Of a stretch of 64,000 nt of DNA, positions 35,623 to 45,472 are shown in pieces. The notes beneath the pieces are model-generated. The model was not told where the DNA came from and searched no databases. It saw nothing but the letters and a program-made list of their open reading frames with translations. The DNA lies in assembly GCF_025452195.1 (NCBI RefSeq), contig NZ_CP104972.1, positions 806,001-870,000 of the forward strand, written 5' to 3'. Origin of the DNA: Phyllobacterium zundukense. GTDB lineage: Bacteria > Pseudomonadota > Alphaproteobacteria > Rhizobiales > Rhizobiaceae. Each line of letters starts with the position of its first letter. Positions within the stretch are counted from its first letter, which is position 1. The position numbers and the translations under genes were made by a program.

Positions 35623-36138
35623 ACCCGTCAAGCAGCGGAAATCGTCAGCATGAAGCGAGCGCGGCATCCAGGATGCCCCCGAAGCAGTGAACGAACAAGT
35701 CATGTCCATTCCGCAGGATGCAAATGGCCAAGCTCAAGGAGCGATCGATTTTGGCCGTCAACAAGCTCGTCGGAAGCGGCTGCAAGCCGCGCGCCGCCGC
35801 TTGGGACTCGAACGGTGGTAAGCTCGCCTGGAGTGGCGACAAGGAGCCGCAGTACTCCGTGCCCTTGCTTTGCCGTGACCATCAAGAATGTTGATACATG
35901 ATGGCAGGGAACTGGCGGGTGGACGGGAGCGGATGCCACAAGGCAACCCTCTCAGTTGTGGGACCACAACAGCAGGCAGTAGAAAATTACGATCTGCGGA
36001 AGCTTGTTCAATCAAGAATGTGCAAGAAACCGTTCGTTTGAAAATGCCGATAAGAGGTAATTATCAGGCATTTTTAATTGCAGCGAAAATGTCTACGATC
36101 TTGACACGATGCTGTTTGATAAACGCAAATGGCCCTAG
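35623..36138. other. Non-coding stretch with a hairpin
   Basis: No gene recognised. At 36041-36074, AAAATGCCGATAA pairs with TTATCAGGCATTTT (one bulged A), a terminator-like hairpin followed by T residues. It is preceded by AACCGTTCGTTTG (36029-36041), similar to sequence beside motif copy A. Confidence 0.45.
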
Positions 36139-36171
36139 GCTTCAAGGAAGCTTTTTCTACCTCGACCTGCT

Positions 36172-37090
36172 AAGGACCTATATATAACTACGCCTGTTCC
36201 TTCATCTGATGGTGACGATTATGCCTCGCTCCTTGCCGAGCTCAAGGATAGGATCCGAACAGCTCGCCTGAAGGCGGCCGTCGCTGTCAACCGAGAACTT
36301 ATCTTTCTCTATTGGAGCATCGGCCGCGAGATATTGGCCCGACAGACCAGCGAGGGATGGCGGGCCCGTGTGATCGATCGGCTCGCTGCGGATCTTCGTC
36401 GCGATTTTCCTGAGATGACGGGCCTTTCGCCTCGAAACCTCGAATATATGCGTGCCTTTGCGGAGGCATTTCCCGACGAGGAGATCGTGCAACAACTTGT
36501 TGCACAATTGCCTTGGGGCCATAACGTCAAACTCATTGAGGCTTTGAAGAGTCCTGAAGAGCGGCTTTGGTATGCCCGCCAAGCAGTAGAACACGGCTGG
36601 AGCCGCAACGTCCTCGCACATCAGATCGAAAGCGGCCTTTATCGACGACAAGGCAAAGCACTGACCAACTTCGCGCGGACACTACCTGCACCACAATCTG
36701 ACTTGGCCCAAGAATTAATCAAAGATCCCTACAGCTTCGATTTCTCGGCCTCGGCCCAGCAATGTCCGAGCGGGAGCTAGAGAAAGGCCTACTTGAGCAT
36801 TTGCGCTCTTTAATTCTTGAACTCGGTAAAGGTTTTGCATTCGTGGGTAGCCAGCATCACATTGAAGTTGGTGGCCAGGACTACTATCTCGATCTCCTGT
36901 TTTATCATTTGCGGTTGCGCTGTTTCGTCGTTGTCGAGCTCAAGATCGAGGAATTCAAGCCGGAATTCGCGGGCAAAATGAATTTTTATCTTTCCGCGGT
37001 CGATGATCCAATCCGGCACGAGTCGGACGCTCCGAGCATCGGGAATTTTGTGTAAAGGCAAGAATGAGGTTATTGTCGAAAGGATTCCGA
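36172..37090 (+). pseudogene. YhcG/DUF1016 PDDEXK nuclease-like gene, broken
   Basis: The product would be a YhcG-type protein of about 340 residues, with an N-terminal DUF1016 helical domain and a C-terminal PD-(D/E)XK nuclease domain. Seen in order: YASLLAELKDRIRTARLKAA, LIFLYWSIGREILARQTSEG, MTGLSPRNLEYMRAFAEAFP and LPWGHNVKLIEALKSPEERL. After a frameshift near 36750 come ELEKGLLEHLRSLILELGKG, YYLDLLFYHLRLRCFVVVEL and FAGKMNFYLSAVDD. A second frameshift near 37047 precedes LCKGKNEVIVER. No ATG, GTG or TTG lies at the expected start. YhcG-type genes occur in defence regions, but this copy is dead. Confidence 0.8.
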
Positions 37091-37312
37091 GCTTTGGAAG
37101 ACATGGCTGCGTACTTTCGCGAGGAGTATGCCGGCCATCTGGAAGTTCTGCAAAATGCCGATAGGATGATAGTCGACCGGAAATTCGCATTTGTGCACGC
37201 GGGCGTCGACCCGGAGTTGCCGTTGGATCAACAGAGCGAACGAGACTTAATGTGGATTCGGGACAAGTTTCTAGACTTCGACGGGCCTCTCCCTCACGTA
37301 TTCGTCTATCCC
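37079..37312 (+). pseudogene. Ser/Thr metallophosphatase fragment
   Basis: Directly after the broken YhcG gene, the frame encodes GFRALEDMAAYFREEYAGHL, then FAFVHAGVDPELPLDQQSER and DLMWIRDKFLDFDGPLPHV. This is the middle of a PPP-type phosphatase (the HAG-P motif and W-R-F). The metal-binding N-terminus and the end are missing. The junction with the YhcG remnant lies near 37090. Confidence 0.7.
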
Positions 37313-37331
37313 TTCATCTGCCCTTGCCGTC

Positions 37332-38147
37332 CTATGACAGAAATGAGTTCAGCTGCTGCAAAACAAGATGCGGGGCTTCGAGCTGGGGTACGTGGCCGAC
37401 TCCATGCAAGGCTTCAAACGAGGCCCGCGGGATCAGTGCATGAAGCGCTTTGCCTCGCTCCAACGGTATCCATGGATCGTCCGCGCCCCAAATGATCTTT
37501 ACCGGGCACCTAATATCCCTGAACATCGGCTCGACGTCGGCAGTGTATTTTTCGTCGGCTTGCGCGAATTGCCGATAGAAGCTTTCTTGCCCCTCTTCGG
37601 AAAGCCACGGCTCGATAAGTTTCTCGAAATCATCGCCATCGATGTTATTAACTATCGCCCCTTGGATGTAAGCCCGCACGATCGCCTGATGGATGTGCGG
37701 CGGCAACCCCAGAAATGCATCTACATAGTGGCGAACGTGATCGAAGAACTCCGATCCCCAAGGACGCATCGCGACGACGTTCACAAGAACAAACTTGTCG
37801 AAGTCGCAGTCATGCAGCAAGTGCGCTCGCAGCGTCGTCGCTCCGCCCATGTCATGGGCAACGACGATCGGCTCCTTAAGGTCCCAATACCCAAGCATTT
37901 CGGTAAAGACCTGTCCTTGCACGTCTAGCGATGTGCGGTGCTCCGCACCTTTCTCGGATCTCCCGTATCCTGGCATATCGTACCAATGAACGTGGTACCT
38001 CTTTGCAAGATCCGGAATTAGCCGATGCCATGAGAATGAAGACCACGGCCAGCCATGGGCGAGCACAAGTGCGGCCCCGTTACCAAGTCGACCCGCCGCG
38101 ACGGTGCCCGCGGATGTTTCGACGGTTTCATCCAGTTTCCACGGCAT
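37332..38147 (-). CDS. Alpha/beta hydrolase with Asp nucleophile (dehalogenase/epoxide hydrolase type)
   Basis: A 271-residue enzyme. The oxyanion loop is LAHGWPWSSFSWHRLIPDLA, the nucleophile elbow IVVAHDMGGATTLR with Asp in place of Ser, the acid in WGADDPWIPLERGK, and His in GVGHVPQLEAPH. Asp nucleophiles are used by haloacetate and haloalkane dehalogenases and by epoxide hydrolases, so one of these is likely. The lid (residues about 130-200) is Asp/His-rich. The ATG at 38147 has AGGAG about 8 bases upstream. It ends 20 bases from the phosphatase remnant and appears monocistronic. Confidence 0.85.
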   Translation of the reverse strand: MPWKLDETVETSAGTVAAGRLGNGAALVLAHGWPWSSFSWHRLIPDLAKRYHVHWYDMPGYGRSEKGAEHRTSLDVQGQVFTEMLGYWDLKEPIVVAHDMGGATTLRAHLLHDCDFDKFVLVNVVAMRPWGSEFFDHVRHYVDAFLGLPPHIHQAIVRAYIQGAIVNNIDGDDFEKLIEPWLSEEGQESFYRQFAQADEKYTADVEPMFRDIRCPVKIIWGADDPWIPLERGKALHALIPRASFEALHGVGHVPQLEAPHLVLQQLNSFLS

Positions 38148-38746
38148 CAAATATTCTCCTTGATGTTCTGGAGGAGGTCGTTTGATACGTATTGGTTCGC
38201 AGCAACCATATCGTTAGTGGCCGCTAGGCTCAATCTTGGACGCTGTCGTTGAGAACGCAGATGGAGGCCGTGAAAATGAACCGGACAGCATCGCGGTATT
38301 GCGGGTGAGCACCCTCGCACCAAGGCGCTTTCAAGCCCCGTGATGAGGTGACTGAGGACGGACTGCGAAATCCCGAGCGTGGCTGCAGCCTAAACTTACC
38401 TACTTTTTGGAACCTTCCCAGCTTTGCAAGGTTCACGACTGGTTGGAGAGTGTGGAGCTCTGTGACACGGGGTCCGGCGTCGTTATGGTTACCGCGGCGT
38501 CGGACCTTTGCCTTTTCGTCCACCCAACAGGCCAGACTTCAGTTGCGCGCATACCGATCCCAAGGCCTTCCAATTGGCTCTTGTGTAAGCGCATTTCTTT
38601 TAAAATATGTCACGGCGATAAACCGACGGTATATAGACGTGCCGAATATTAAAATCTTGGTCCCAGCTGTCTACAATTTCACCGCTAGCAATGAACAGTC
38701 GACGGCACGGAAAGAGGCACCAACTGGTTGCGATTGAGCGCAGCCG
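38148..38746. other. Non-coding stretch
   Basis: About 600 bases without a recognisable gene between the hydrolase and DUF6494. Overlapping short + strand frames at 38348-38737 do not match a family I know. Confidence 0.4.
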
Positions 38747-38953
38747 TTATTGAAGATTGACCATCCCGTCGATGGTGTGGGTGAGTCCGACCTTGTCTAT
38801 GGTGAGCACAACCTTGGCGGATAGAGTCTCGCTCCCGTTCAGCCGGCCATCGGCTATCGCCTCGCGGACAGTCTTTTCGATCTCGCGCTGGGAGGTGACG
38901 CCGACCTCTTTGAGGAACTTGCGCAGCGAGGTATTAAGGGCGTCTTCGTTCAT
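38747..38953 (-). CDS. DUF6494 small protein
   Basis: A 68-residue protein starting NEDALNTSLRKFLKEVGVTS and continuing QREIEKTVREAIADGRLNG, the pattern of DUF6494, a family of small alpha- and gammaproteobacterial proteins without known function. The second half is a predicted beta-rich segment ending IDGMVNL. The ATG at 38953 has AGGAG 7 bases upstream and is preferred over an upstream frame start. Confidence 0.78.
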   Translation of the reverse strand: MNEDALNTSLRKFLKEVGVTSQREIEKTVREAIADGRLNGSETLSAKVVLTIDKVGLTHTIDGMVNLQ

Positions 38954-39156
38954 GCCAATCTCCTTTGTAAAAACCGTCACCGGCGTGCGCCGGGAATATG
39001 CCCCCGGTGCCGTTCGCTACCTGATACGTAAAAAAGGTGGAGGCAGTTTTCGCTGTTGTATTAGTCCAAAAGCACAAAATAAATATTTCCGTTCATTGAA
39101 ACGAGGATGATGCCTGATGGCGTAGCGAGTCCATGATCCTTCTCCTCGCGAGCGGC

Positions 39157-39813
39157 TCACACCGAACGCGCCGACGACATCAATTCTAGTACCCCATGGT
39201 CAGTCAGCTGCGGAAAGTCGCCATAATACGCGCCGATCGCTCCGGCAACAAATTGATCGGTACGATCATATTGATGTCCGCAACCTCTCCATTTTTGCTC
39301 ATTTGCAAGTGAAGCGAGCCGATGCATCCGAGCCAAACAGTGCAGCCCCTCCCCAGGAAGGATGAGCCGGCGCGATGAAGATCGCTTCATCCAGTACGTA
39401 CTACCATAGCCGGCAAATTCCTGTTTGGCGACGATGTTCGCTCGGACGAACTGACCGATCCCGTCCGCAAGCACAACGGGATCTCCTACCTTGGCTTCGG
39501 GCGCGTCGCCGAAGTCCACCGCCGATACGGCAAGCGGCCCAAGCGCCTGCACGAGGCCAAACCCCGTTTCTTGATCGTAGGCGACCGCATGACCAGGAAT
39601 GATTTGCCCGTCATGGCGCGTCTCCGGTAAGATAGCCGATCGTACCTTGTGGAAAAAAGTCGAAAGGCTCGCGCTGCCTGATTTGTTCGCCGTGCATGGA
39701 TGGAGGGTCAGGGACAAAAGCGAATTCGTCTCGTTTGGCAACCAAAGGCCCGAATCAATCAGATTCAAGGACAGACCGACCTCTACTGGAAAAATAACCG
39801 CCATCCGACACAA
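39157..39813 (-). pseudogene. Trypsin-like (S1C) serine protease, frameshifted
   Basis: The clear part reads IIPGHAVAYDQETGFGLVQA, AVDFGDAPEAKVGDPVVLAD and ANIVAKQEFAGY, matching the region after the His/Asp of HtrA-like serine proteases. A frameshift after EFAGY (about 39405) shifts the rest; a few residues later the correct frame reads WMKRSS-like remnants of the LDEAIF motif. The active-site Ser region is not recoverable. The N-terminal portion is weakly similar. Confidence 0.65.
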
Positions 39814-39841
39814 AATGTATGTCGACGGCCATGGTCCGCAG

Positions 39842-40606
39842 CTACCAACACGTGAAGCCGCCGTCCACGACGAGATCGACGCCAGTGACGAACGACGAGG
39901 CCCGGCTTGAAAGGAATATCGCGGGGCCGACCATCTCTTCGGGTGCGGCCAGGCGGCCCATAGGTGTGTCCCGCTCGAACACTTTGACCTGATCGGCGAC
40001 TTCCGGCCGGCGGTTCATCGGAGTCAACGTGTAGCCCGGACTGATCGAATTGACACGAATGCCGCGGTCGACCCATTCCATGGCCAAGCTTTTCGACAGG
40101 TGAATTACCGCCGCCTTAGACGAATTGTAGTCGGCCTGTTTCAGATCGCGATTGACGATCGATCCGGACATGGAGGCAATGTTGATAATGGAACCTTTCT
40201 TGCGGGGAAGCATGACGCGTGCTTGCGCCTGGCAGGACAGAAAAACCCCCGTCACGTTAATATCGTACACTCTTTGCCAGTGGTCCAATGGAAGCGTCTC
40301 GGCGTCGCCCCCAGCACCGACACCTGCGTTATTGATCGCAACCGTCAAGGGGCCAAGCTGGCTTTCAATCAGGTCGACCGCTCCCGTTAAATCGCTTGCC
40401 TTCGTCACCGAGCCTTCGAGCGTTAGGGCTCGGCGGCCAAGAGCGCGAATTCTCTCTGCTGTTTGGTCCAAGCCGCCGTTGGACAAATGACCAAAACAGC
40501 CAACGTCCGCTCCGGCCTCGGCCAACCCGATGGCTATGGCTTGGCCAATCCCGCTGCCGGAGCCCGTGACCATGGCCACTTGCCCGTCAAGGCTGAACAA
40601 TTCCAT
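39842..40606 (-). CDS. SDR family oxidoreductase
   Basis: A 254-residue classical short-chain dehydrogenase. Motifs in order: MVTGSGSGIGQAIAIGLAEA (cofactor), INNAGVGAGGD, INIASMSGSIVNRDLKQ with the catalytic Ser, then the Tyr/Lys pair in YNSSKAAVIHLSKSLAMEW, PGYTLTPMN and FVTGVDLVVDGGFTCW. The ATG at 40606 has GGAGGGAG just upstream; the earlier in-frame start lacks one. Family members near this sequence are annotated as sugar or polyol dehydrogenases. It is not obviously linked to its neighbours. Confidence 0.88.
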   Translation of the reverse strand: MELFSLDGQVAMVTGSGSGIGQAIAIGLAEAGADVGCFGHLSNGGLDQTAERIRALGRRALTLEGSVTKASDLTGAVDLIESQLGPLTVAINNAGVGAGGDAETLPLDHWQRVYDINVTGVFLSCQAQARVMLPRKKGSIINIASMSGSIVNRDLKQADYNSSKAAVIHLSKSLAMEWVDRGIRVNSISPGYTLTPMNRRPEVADQVKVFERDTPMGRLAAPEEMVGPAIFLSSRASSFVTGVDLVVDGGFTCW

Positions 40607-41217
40607 TGCGCTCCCTCCCATGGCAGACGGCGTTTGAGTTGCCCCGTGACCCTGTTGCCATACTATACAGGTCCGGCCTGGATTCTTCGATACCTGTTGC
40701 ATCTTGCCATCACCTCGATTTGACAAGCGCTTAAAATGGAATGGTATCGTCGGAGCATCGAGGGTACGCGGACAAAGTCGCGTTGACCCCTTTGCGGATC
40801 TCGTCTCGGTATTCGGATTGTACTCTCAAACGAGCTCGGCATGTCCGGCCCTGCGCAACTGGTCTCGGGAAATCATGACCATCGATTGGATATCAACACT
40901 GCAAGAGCAGGCGGAGTTCGCGAACCAGATCGCGGACGACCTGAAACAAACTCTGCAAATCCCTAATTTGAGCGTTGCCCAGGCTACCCGGCTTTTACCG
41001 CGTCCTGGAGCAAGGCGCACAGACGCTTGATCGGATCGTGGAGGAAATGGAGGGTGCCAACGATATCGACGATGACTTAAGGGACGGCGCTGGATCAATA
41101 GCGACCTGTGGACCAATCTTTCCGTGACGACTGCAAACAAGGTCCGCGTCATGCAGGGCTTGTCACCGATAGACTTTCCCTCGGGTCCCAACGGTAGACA
41201 TTAAGGACCGATGGGCA
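40607..41217. other. Stretch with one unrecognised broken frame
   Basis: A + strand frame from ATG at 40876 encodes MTIDWISTLQEQAEFANQIA and continues, after a one-base shift near 40990, as GFYRVLEQGAQTLDRIVEEM. It looks protein-like, but I do not recognise it. The rest seems non-coding. Confidence 0.4.
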
Positions 41218-41449
41218 TCAGTCAGCATAAAGCAGGATGATGCCGCCAACGACAATCAGAACTACCCCGGAGTGTTTCTTTGTAAATCCGGGGAACGTTA
41301 GCCCGCCCCCTGCCCGCGAGGGTCCAAGGGGGTGAGTTTTGATTGTCTGATGATTGAGGCAGCCGGCTCAGCCTGCAACGACTGAGCGCTGCCCAAGCCG
41401 AATAGAGCACGCCAGCAATCACCAAAATTGCACCAACAGCCTTCAGCAT
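41218..41449 (-). pseudogene. Small membrane protein gene, frameshifted
   Basis: The minus strand starts MLKAVGAILVIAGVLYSAWA at 41449. In another frame it ends with HSGVVLIVVGGIILLYAD and a stop at 41218. The two hydrophobic parts probably belonged to one two-helix protein of 65-75 residues. The family is uncertain. Confidence 0.4.
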
Positions 41450-41549
41450 CCACTCATCTCCACCAGAATCGCGGGACTTCGACTTCAATCATCCGACCGT
41501 CTCGGCAATCAGCTCGTGCGCCCGAATTAGTAAAGTTGGGACTCGCCTA

Positions 41550-41738
41550 TCAAAGCCCCTGCTTTTTTCCCGCGCTCTTGCCGTCGGAGCTTTTCGAACG
41601 TTCCTCAAAGCGATCTGCACCCTTGGCAAGGTCAGAACCTTTTTGCGCTTCGACCTTCTTCTCATCGGCTGCGGCGCTCTTTCTCAATCCGCGCGCGGCC
41701 TGCTTGCCTTTTTCTGTTGGAGCTTGCTCGATACCCAT
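41550..41738 (-). CDS. Small Lys/Glu-rich hydrophilic protein
   Basis: A 62-residue charged protein with no hydrophobic segment (GKQAARGLRKSAAADEKKVE, ending SAGKKQGL). It is predicted to be disordered. The ATG at 41738 has a strong AGGAGG 7 bases upstream, which is the main reason to call it. No family is recognised. Similar small Lys-rich proteins in rhizobia are linked to general stress, but that is only an analogy. Confidence 0.55.
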   Translation of the reverse strand: MGIEQAPTEKGKQAARGLRKSAAADEKKVEAQKGSDLAKGADRFEERSKSSDGKSAGKKQGL

Positions 41739-42009
41739 CGCCTTTCCTCCTGACTTACTTCGCTGAGCTGAACGGTTGGATCGTGGGTTCGTTCCGCCAT
41801 TTCTCGTCACCCATCGGAGCATCTTTTGCGCCCCGGCAAACGTAAAGGTGACGCTGGCGAAAGCTAGCATCTTGCTTTCCCCGCGATTTAGCCATCAATG
41901 TTTTTGGGTTGATGATTGCGAGTCACCACGCTGTAAGGCACGTTATTCGAACCGCCGTCGATGATGACCACATTTGCGAGAAAATCCTCAATTTAGGAGA
42001 CGCCTCCCC

Positions 42010-42581
42010 ATTGACCTGAAATTGACAGGCAAGACAGCCCTCGTAACTGGATCTACGGCGGGAATCGGGCGTGCAATCGCCAAGCGGCTGGCTGCAGAAG
42101 GGGCGAATGTCGTCATTGTCGGCCGATCGCAGGCAAGCTGGAGGAAGCAGCAAAAATCGTCATCTCTGCGACGCCTTCCAACGTTGCGTCAGGCATCCGC
42201 GCGGTGCTTGCTGATGCTGCGACCACCGAAGGGGCTGCCATTCTGCACCGCGAAGTCCCGACCGTGGATATCCTCGTCAATAATCTCAGCATTTGCGAAT
42301 CCAAACCCTTCACCGAAATCACCGACGCTGATTGGCTAAAATTCTTCGAAGTAACCATGCTCAGCGGCGCGCGTCTCGCTCGTCAATATTTTCCGACTAT
42401 GCTGGAACGAAATTGGGGGCGGATCATCTTCATCGCCAGCGAATCCGGTCTCCTTGTTCCCCCGGAAATGATCCACTACGGCATGACGAAAACGGCTCAG
42501 CTCGCCATATCGCGGCGTCGAAGCGTCGACGAAGAGGAGCGGCGTAACGGTAAACTCGGTCCTGCCCGCCCTACCCGATAA
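42010..42581 (+). pseudogene. SDR oxidoreductase, frameshifted and truncated
   Basis: The frame begins [20 protein letters not shown] and [20 protein letters not shown]. It shifts near 42135 and continues as [40 protein letters not shown] and HYGMTKTAQLAISR, where homology ends. The last 60-70 residues are missing. The expected start position is ATT at 42010, preceded by AGGAG, so either a start-codon mutation or a rare AUU start is present. It is dead because of the frameshift and truncation. Confidence 0.8.
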
Positions 42582-42826
42582 GCCATCCGTACGTCAGCCG
42601 GCCTGCGCGCCCGTATATCGTCGACACCGCGCCCGGAGCCCGCCGGTCCAAAGCACAGCGCTGGCTGAAAGGTTCTTAGCGATAAGCCCTCCCACGTACG
42701 TCCGCCCGCGTCGTTCACGTAATCCTCGGTGGAGAGCCCCGATTGTGATTTGACGATTTTCACCAGTTTGAACATCCTGCGGTGTTGTCACATTGTTTGA
42801 GTTAAGGCGCGAAAGGGCACCGCTCC

Positions 42827-43558
42827 GGTTCTCAGGCGAATTGATGCGCTACTGTATTCCACTCAGCCATAGCCTTGCGGCGACGGGTGCGAATTTGTGA
42901 AGCGCATCGGTTTGCACGGATTGGAATGAAGAGGTTACGGACAGCGGAGAAGATTGACAGAAATTGCTGTAAGGGACCCGATGGACCGAAACCCTTGCCG
43001 TGTTCGCTCCCGTTTTCGAAACGGCAGATGAGAATTCTCCGCACGGTTGTTCAGCCCCTTGTGAGACCGGTGCTCGACATGCGGCATGACCTGGCGCTTT
43101 GCCGCTCCATATGAGCGCAGCTTGTCGGTGATCATGCGCTTGGGAGCCATGCCCTGCTTCTTCAGCAGACGGATTAACAGGCGCCTGGCAGCCTTGGTGT
43201 TCCGGCGCATTTGCACGATTTCATCCAGAACGTATCCGTCCTGATCAATTGCACGCCAGAGCCAGCATTTCCTGCCGTTGATTCGCACAACAAGCTCATC
43301 GAGATGCCAGATATCATTTTGCGAAGGCGGCTTTCGGTGTAAACGACGCGTGTAGTCAGCGCCGTGTTTGCGGCACCACCGACGGATCGTCTCATAAGAG
43401 ACGACAACGCCGCGCTCGCGCATCATCTCTTCGACTTCGCGCAGGCTGACGTTGAAACGAAAGTAGAGCCAGATTGCGCGGGCGACAATCTCGATGGGAA
43501 AACGATGGTTCTTATACGTTAGGGCCGTCTGGCTCATCCGAAACGCTAACGCAGAACC
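42827..43558 (-). mobile_element. IS6-family insertion sequence (about 730 bp)
   Basis: A small insertion sequence with one transposase. The outer ends have GGTTCT at 42827 and its reverse complement AGAACC at 43553-43558, close to the transposase ends as is usual in this family. The transposase is frameshifted, so the copy may be inactive. It lies directly before the VirD4/TraG remnant and may have truncated it. No clear target duplication was seen. Confidence 0.7.
42832..43537 (-). pseudogene. IS6-family transposase, frameshifted near the end
   Basis: The first 180 residues are intact: FPIEIVARAIWLYFRFNVSL, ERGVVVSYETIRRWCRKHG, IWHLDELVVRINGRKCWLWR (first Asp), and MITDKLRSYGAAKRQVMP (second Asp), then NNRAENSHLPFRKRER with the catalytic Glu. 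A base change near 42980 shifts the frame. The correct continuation, LQQFLSIFSAVRNLFIPIRA to the end AMAEWNTVAHQFA, is found in another frame ending at 42832. The catalytic triad is encoded before the shift. Confidence 0.85.
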
Positions 43559-43575
43559 GTTGACGAAAAATCAAT

Positions 43576-44492
43576 ATGACAACACCGCTTGACGAGTTTC
43601 AGAACCTCGGCAAGCTCGAAAACATCATGGAAGCCGCGACGATCCTCGGCGGCTACGGTGTGCCGACATGGTTTTTTGTGCAATCGCTGAAATCCGTCGA
43701 TACCATCTATCGGGAAGAGGGCCGCAAGACCTCGTCAACTCGGCACGTGTCCAGGTTTTCTTCGGCGCGCAAGATGCTGAAGACCTGAATTACATCTCCG
43801 ACACGCTGGGCGAACGGACGGAAAAACAAAAGGATGTGAGCAAGACCCAGGCCACGATGTTCGACATGCATCATGCGCGAACCGTGCATGTTAAGGAAAT
43901 CATGCGGCCGCTGATGCGGCCTGATGAAATTCGCACGATGAGCCGTAACAAATGCATCATCCTGCCGCGCGGATCGCATGCCATCTATGGAACCCGCAAT
44001 TTCTATTTTGCTGACTCCGAATTGACGAAACGGGCATGGAAGCCCATCCCTACATTTAAAGGAACGACGGGAACCGTTGCAAAAGATACTTCGGTAAAAG
44101 GCGCTAAATTGCGTTTGCCTGACAATACCATCATCTCGCCTGTCCGTCATTTCACGCAACAGCAATCCGAAGGAGTGGTTCCATCCCATCGGCGTGGCGC
44201 TGTCTTCGCTGCGCGGACAGGGGGGATAGCTTCTGCTCGGCTTGTCCAGACTCGACCTGCCATAGGCACGCGAGACAAGCCAAAAACATCGGCAGCGTCG
44301 GCTCCAGCGCTGAAACCTATCAATCTCGCCGCGCTCTCGGCCGCCGCAACCACCAGCAATGTTGATATGAAAAAGCAAGCACTCTTTGCAAATTTCCTAC
44401 GCGAAGCTGGCAAAATTGCTGTTCAAACCATCGACCGCGAAAAATTCGAACGTGCATCCCAAATGATCGGGCTGGAAGCGAACGACTTGTGA
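43576..44492 (+). pseudogene. VirD4/TraG type IV coupling protein, C-terminal remnant
   Basis: The first frame reads LDEFQNLGKLENIMEAATIL and GYGVPTWFFVQSLKSVDTIY, the ATPase core end of VirD4/TraG coupling proteins (Walker B Asp/Glu). After a frameshift near 43730 it continues as ARVQVFFGAQDAEDLNYISD, TLGERTEKQKDVSKTQ and IMRPLMRPDEIRTMSRNKCI. A long variable tail runs to 44492. The N-terminal 350 residues with Walker A are missing, cut at the IS6 element. It points to a lost conjugation system. Confidence 0.8.
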
Positions 44493-44562
44493 GTGCAATA
44501 ATCTTGGAACATGGACGCTAGCCACATCTTGCCAAATTTTGCCAAATTGATAAAGTGCTTGA

Positions 44563-44802
44563 ATGACAACAATGAACATTTCTCTCCCTGACGCTCTCAA
44601 AAGCTTCGTCGATGAGCAGGTGACAGGCCGTGGCTACGGTACAAGCAGTGAGTATGTGCGTGAGTTGATCCGTAAAGATCAGGATCGATTGCATTTGCGC
44701 CAGCTTTTGCTCGACGGAGCGGAGTCGTTGCCGAGCGCGCCGGCAGATGATTCCTACTTTGCAGGCCTACGCAATCGGGCTAGCGGCCAGCAACCAAAGT
44801 GA
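44563..44802 (+). CDS. parD: ParD-type antitoxin
   Basis: A 79-residue ribbon-helix-helix antitoxin. NISLPDALKSFVDEQVTGRG and YGTSSEYVRELIRKDQDRLH match ParD; the C-terminal ESLPSAPADDSYFAGLRNR wraps the toxin. The stop overlaps the GTG start of parE. TTGCCAAATTTTGCCAAATTG just upstream (about 44530-44550) contains a direct repeat that may be the operator. Confidence 0.87.
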   Translation: MTTMNISLPDALKSFVDEQVTGRGYGTSSEYVRELIRKDQDRLHLRQLLLDGAESLPSAPADDSYFAGLRNRASGQQPK

Positions 44803-45134
44803 CCTCCAAACCAATTATCGCACGCGAAAAAGCACGGTGGGATATTGAAGGCGCGGTTGATTACTACCTTACCACAGCCGGACAAGGGATTGCGCTTCAA
44901 TTCATTGACTCCCTTGAACGGGTCTATCGGCTGATTTCCGCTTATCCCGCAAGTGGCTCGTTACGCTATTCCTACGAATTGAATCTTCCGGGTTTGCGGT
45001 TCAGACAGCTTACGAACTATCCTTATCTCGTATTTTATATCGAGAGCGAGCATCACGTCGATGTATGGCGCGTCCTTCATGCGCAACGTGATATACCGGC
45101 GTGGATGCAGGAGAGCGCAACGGGAAATGGTTAA
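44799..45134 (+). CDS. parE: ParE/RelE-fold toxin
   Basis: A 111-residue toxin of the ParE/RelE superfamily: REKARWDIEGAVDYYLTTAG, ALQFIDSLERVYRLISAYPA, LRFRQLTNYPYLVFYIESEH and VDVWRVLHAQRDIPAWM. The last motif, RVLHAQRDIP, is the family signature. GTG at 44799 overlaps the parD stop. ParE proteins poison DNA gyrase, while RelE-like ones cut mRNA; sequence alone favours ParE. Both genes appear intact. Confidence 0.87.
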   Translation: MTSKPIIAREKARWDIEGAVDYYLTTAGQGIALQFIDSLERVYRLISAYPASGSLRYSYELNLPGLRFRQLTNYPYLVFYIESEHHVDVWRVLHAQRDIPAWMQESATGNG

Positions 45135-45225
45135 GCTGCGGAGCGAACTCCACGAAGCGAACTGAAAGAGAGTGCCGCTTGTCATCTAGTTTAACACGTA
45201 GAAATTCAATTAGATCAAGTACTTA

Positions 45226-45254
45226 GTTCCATAACGATGGTTATGCGATCGGAA
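45226..45254 (+). repeat. Dispersed motif, copy J (divergent centre)
   Basis: GTTCC at 45226 and TTATGCGATCGGA from 45241, with the same 15-base offset. The central GAG is replaced by CGATG. It lies 5 bases from the end of the monooxygenase fragment. Confidence 0.45.
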
Positions 45255-45258
45255 TCGG

Positions 45259-45369
45259 TCAACGGATCGCAAGCGCCCTCATTTCGGGTTGTCTTTGCTG
45301 TAGGTAGGCTTCTACGGTGCTGTCCCGCTTGTTGGCATCGGTGCGGGTGTAGCCTGCTATGATGATCAT
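45259..45369 (-). pseudogene. Antibiotic biosynthesis monooxygenase-like gene, truncated
   Basis: A start with a strong GGAGGAG ribosome site (ATG at 45369) encodes IIIAGYTRTDANKRDSTVEA, the N-terminus of small ABM-fold monooxygenases (usually about 100 residues). The frame stops after 36 residues, where motif copy J begins. It lies downstream of the NTF2-fold genes on the same strand and was probably the last gene of that operon. Confidence 0.55.
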
Positions 45370-45472
45370 GGGTCTGCTCCTCCTTTGGGCTGGCGCCCTG
45401 TTTCCGGCGCCGCGCCGCCGTGCATGGTCCGGGATAGCGACCCGCGAGGATCGCCGGTTCTCGATCGGAACG

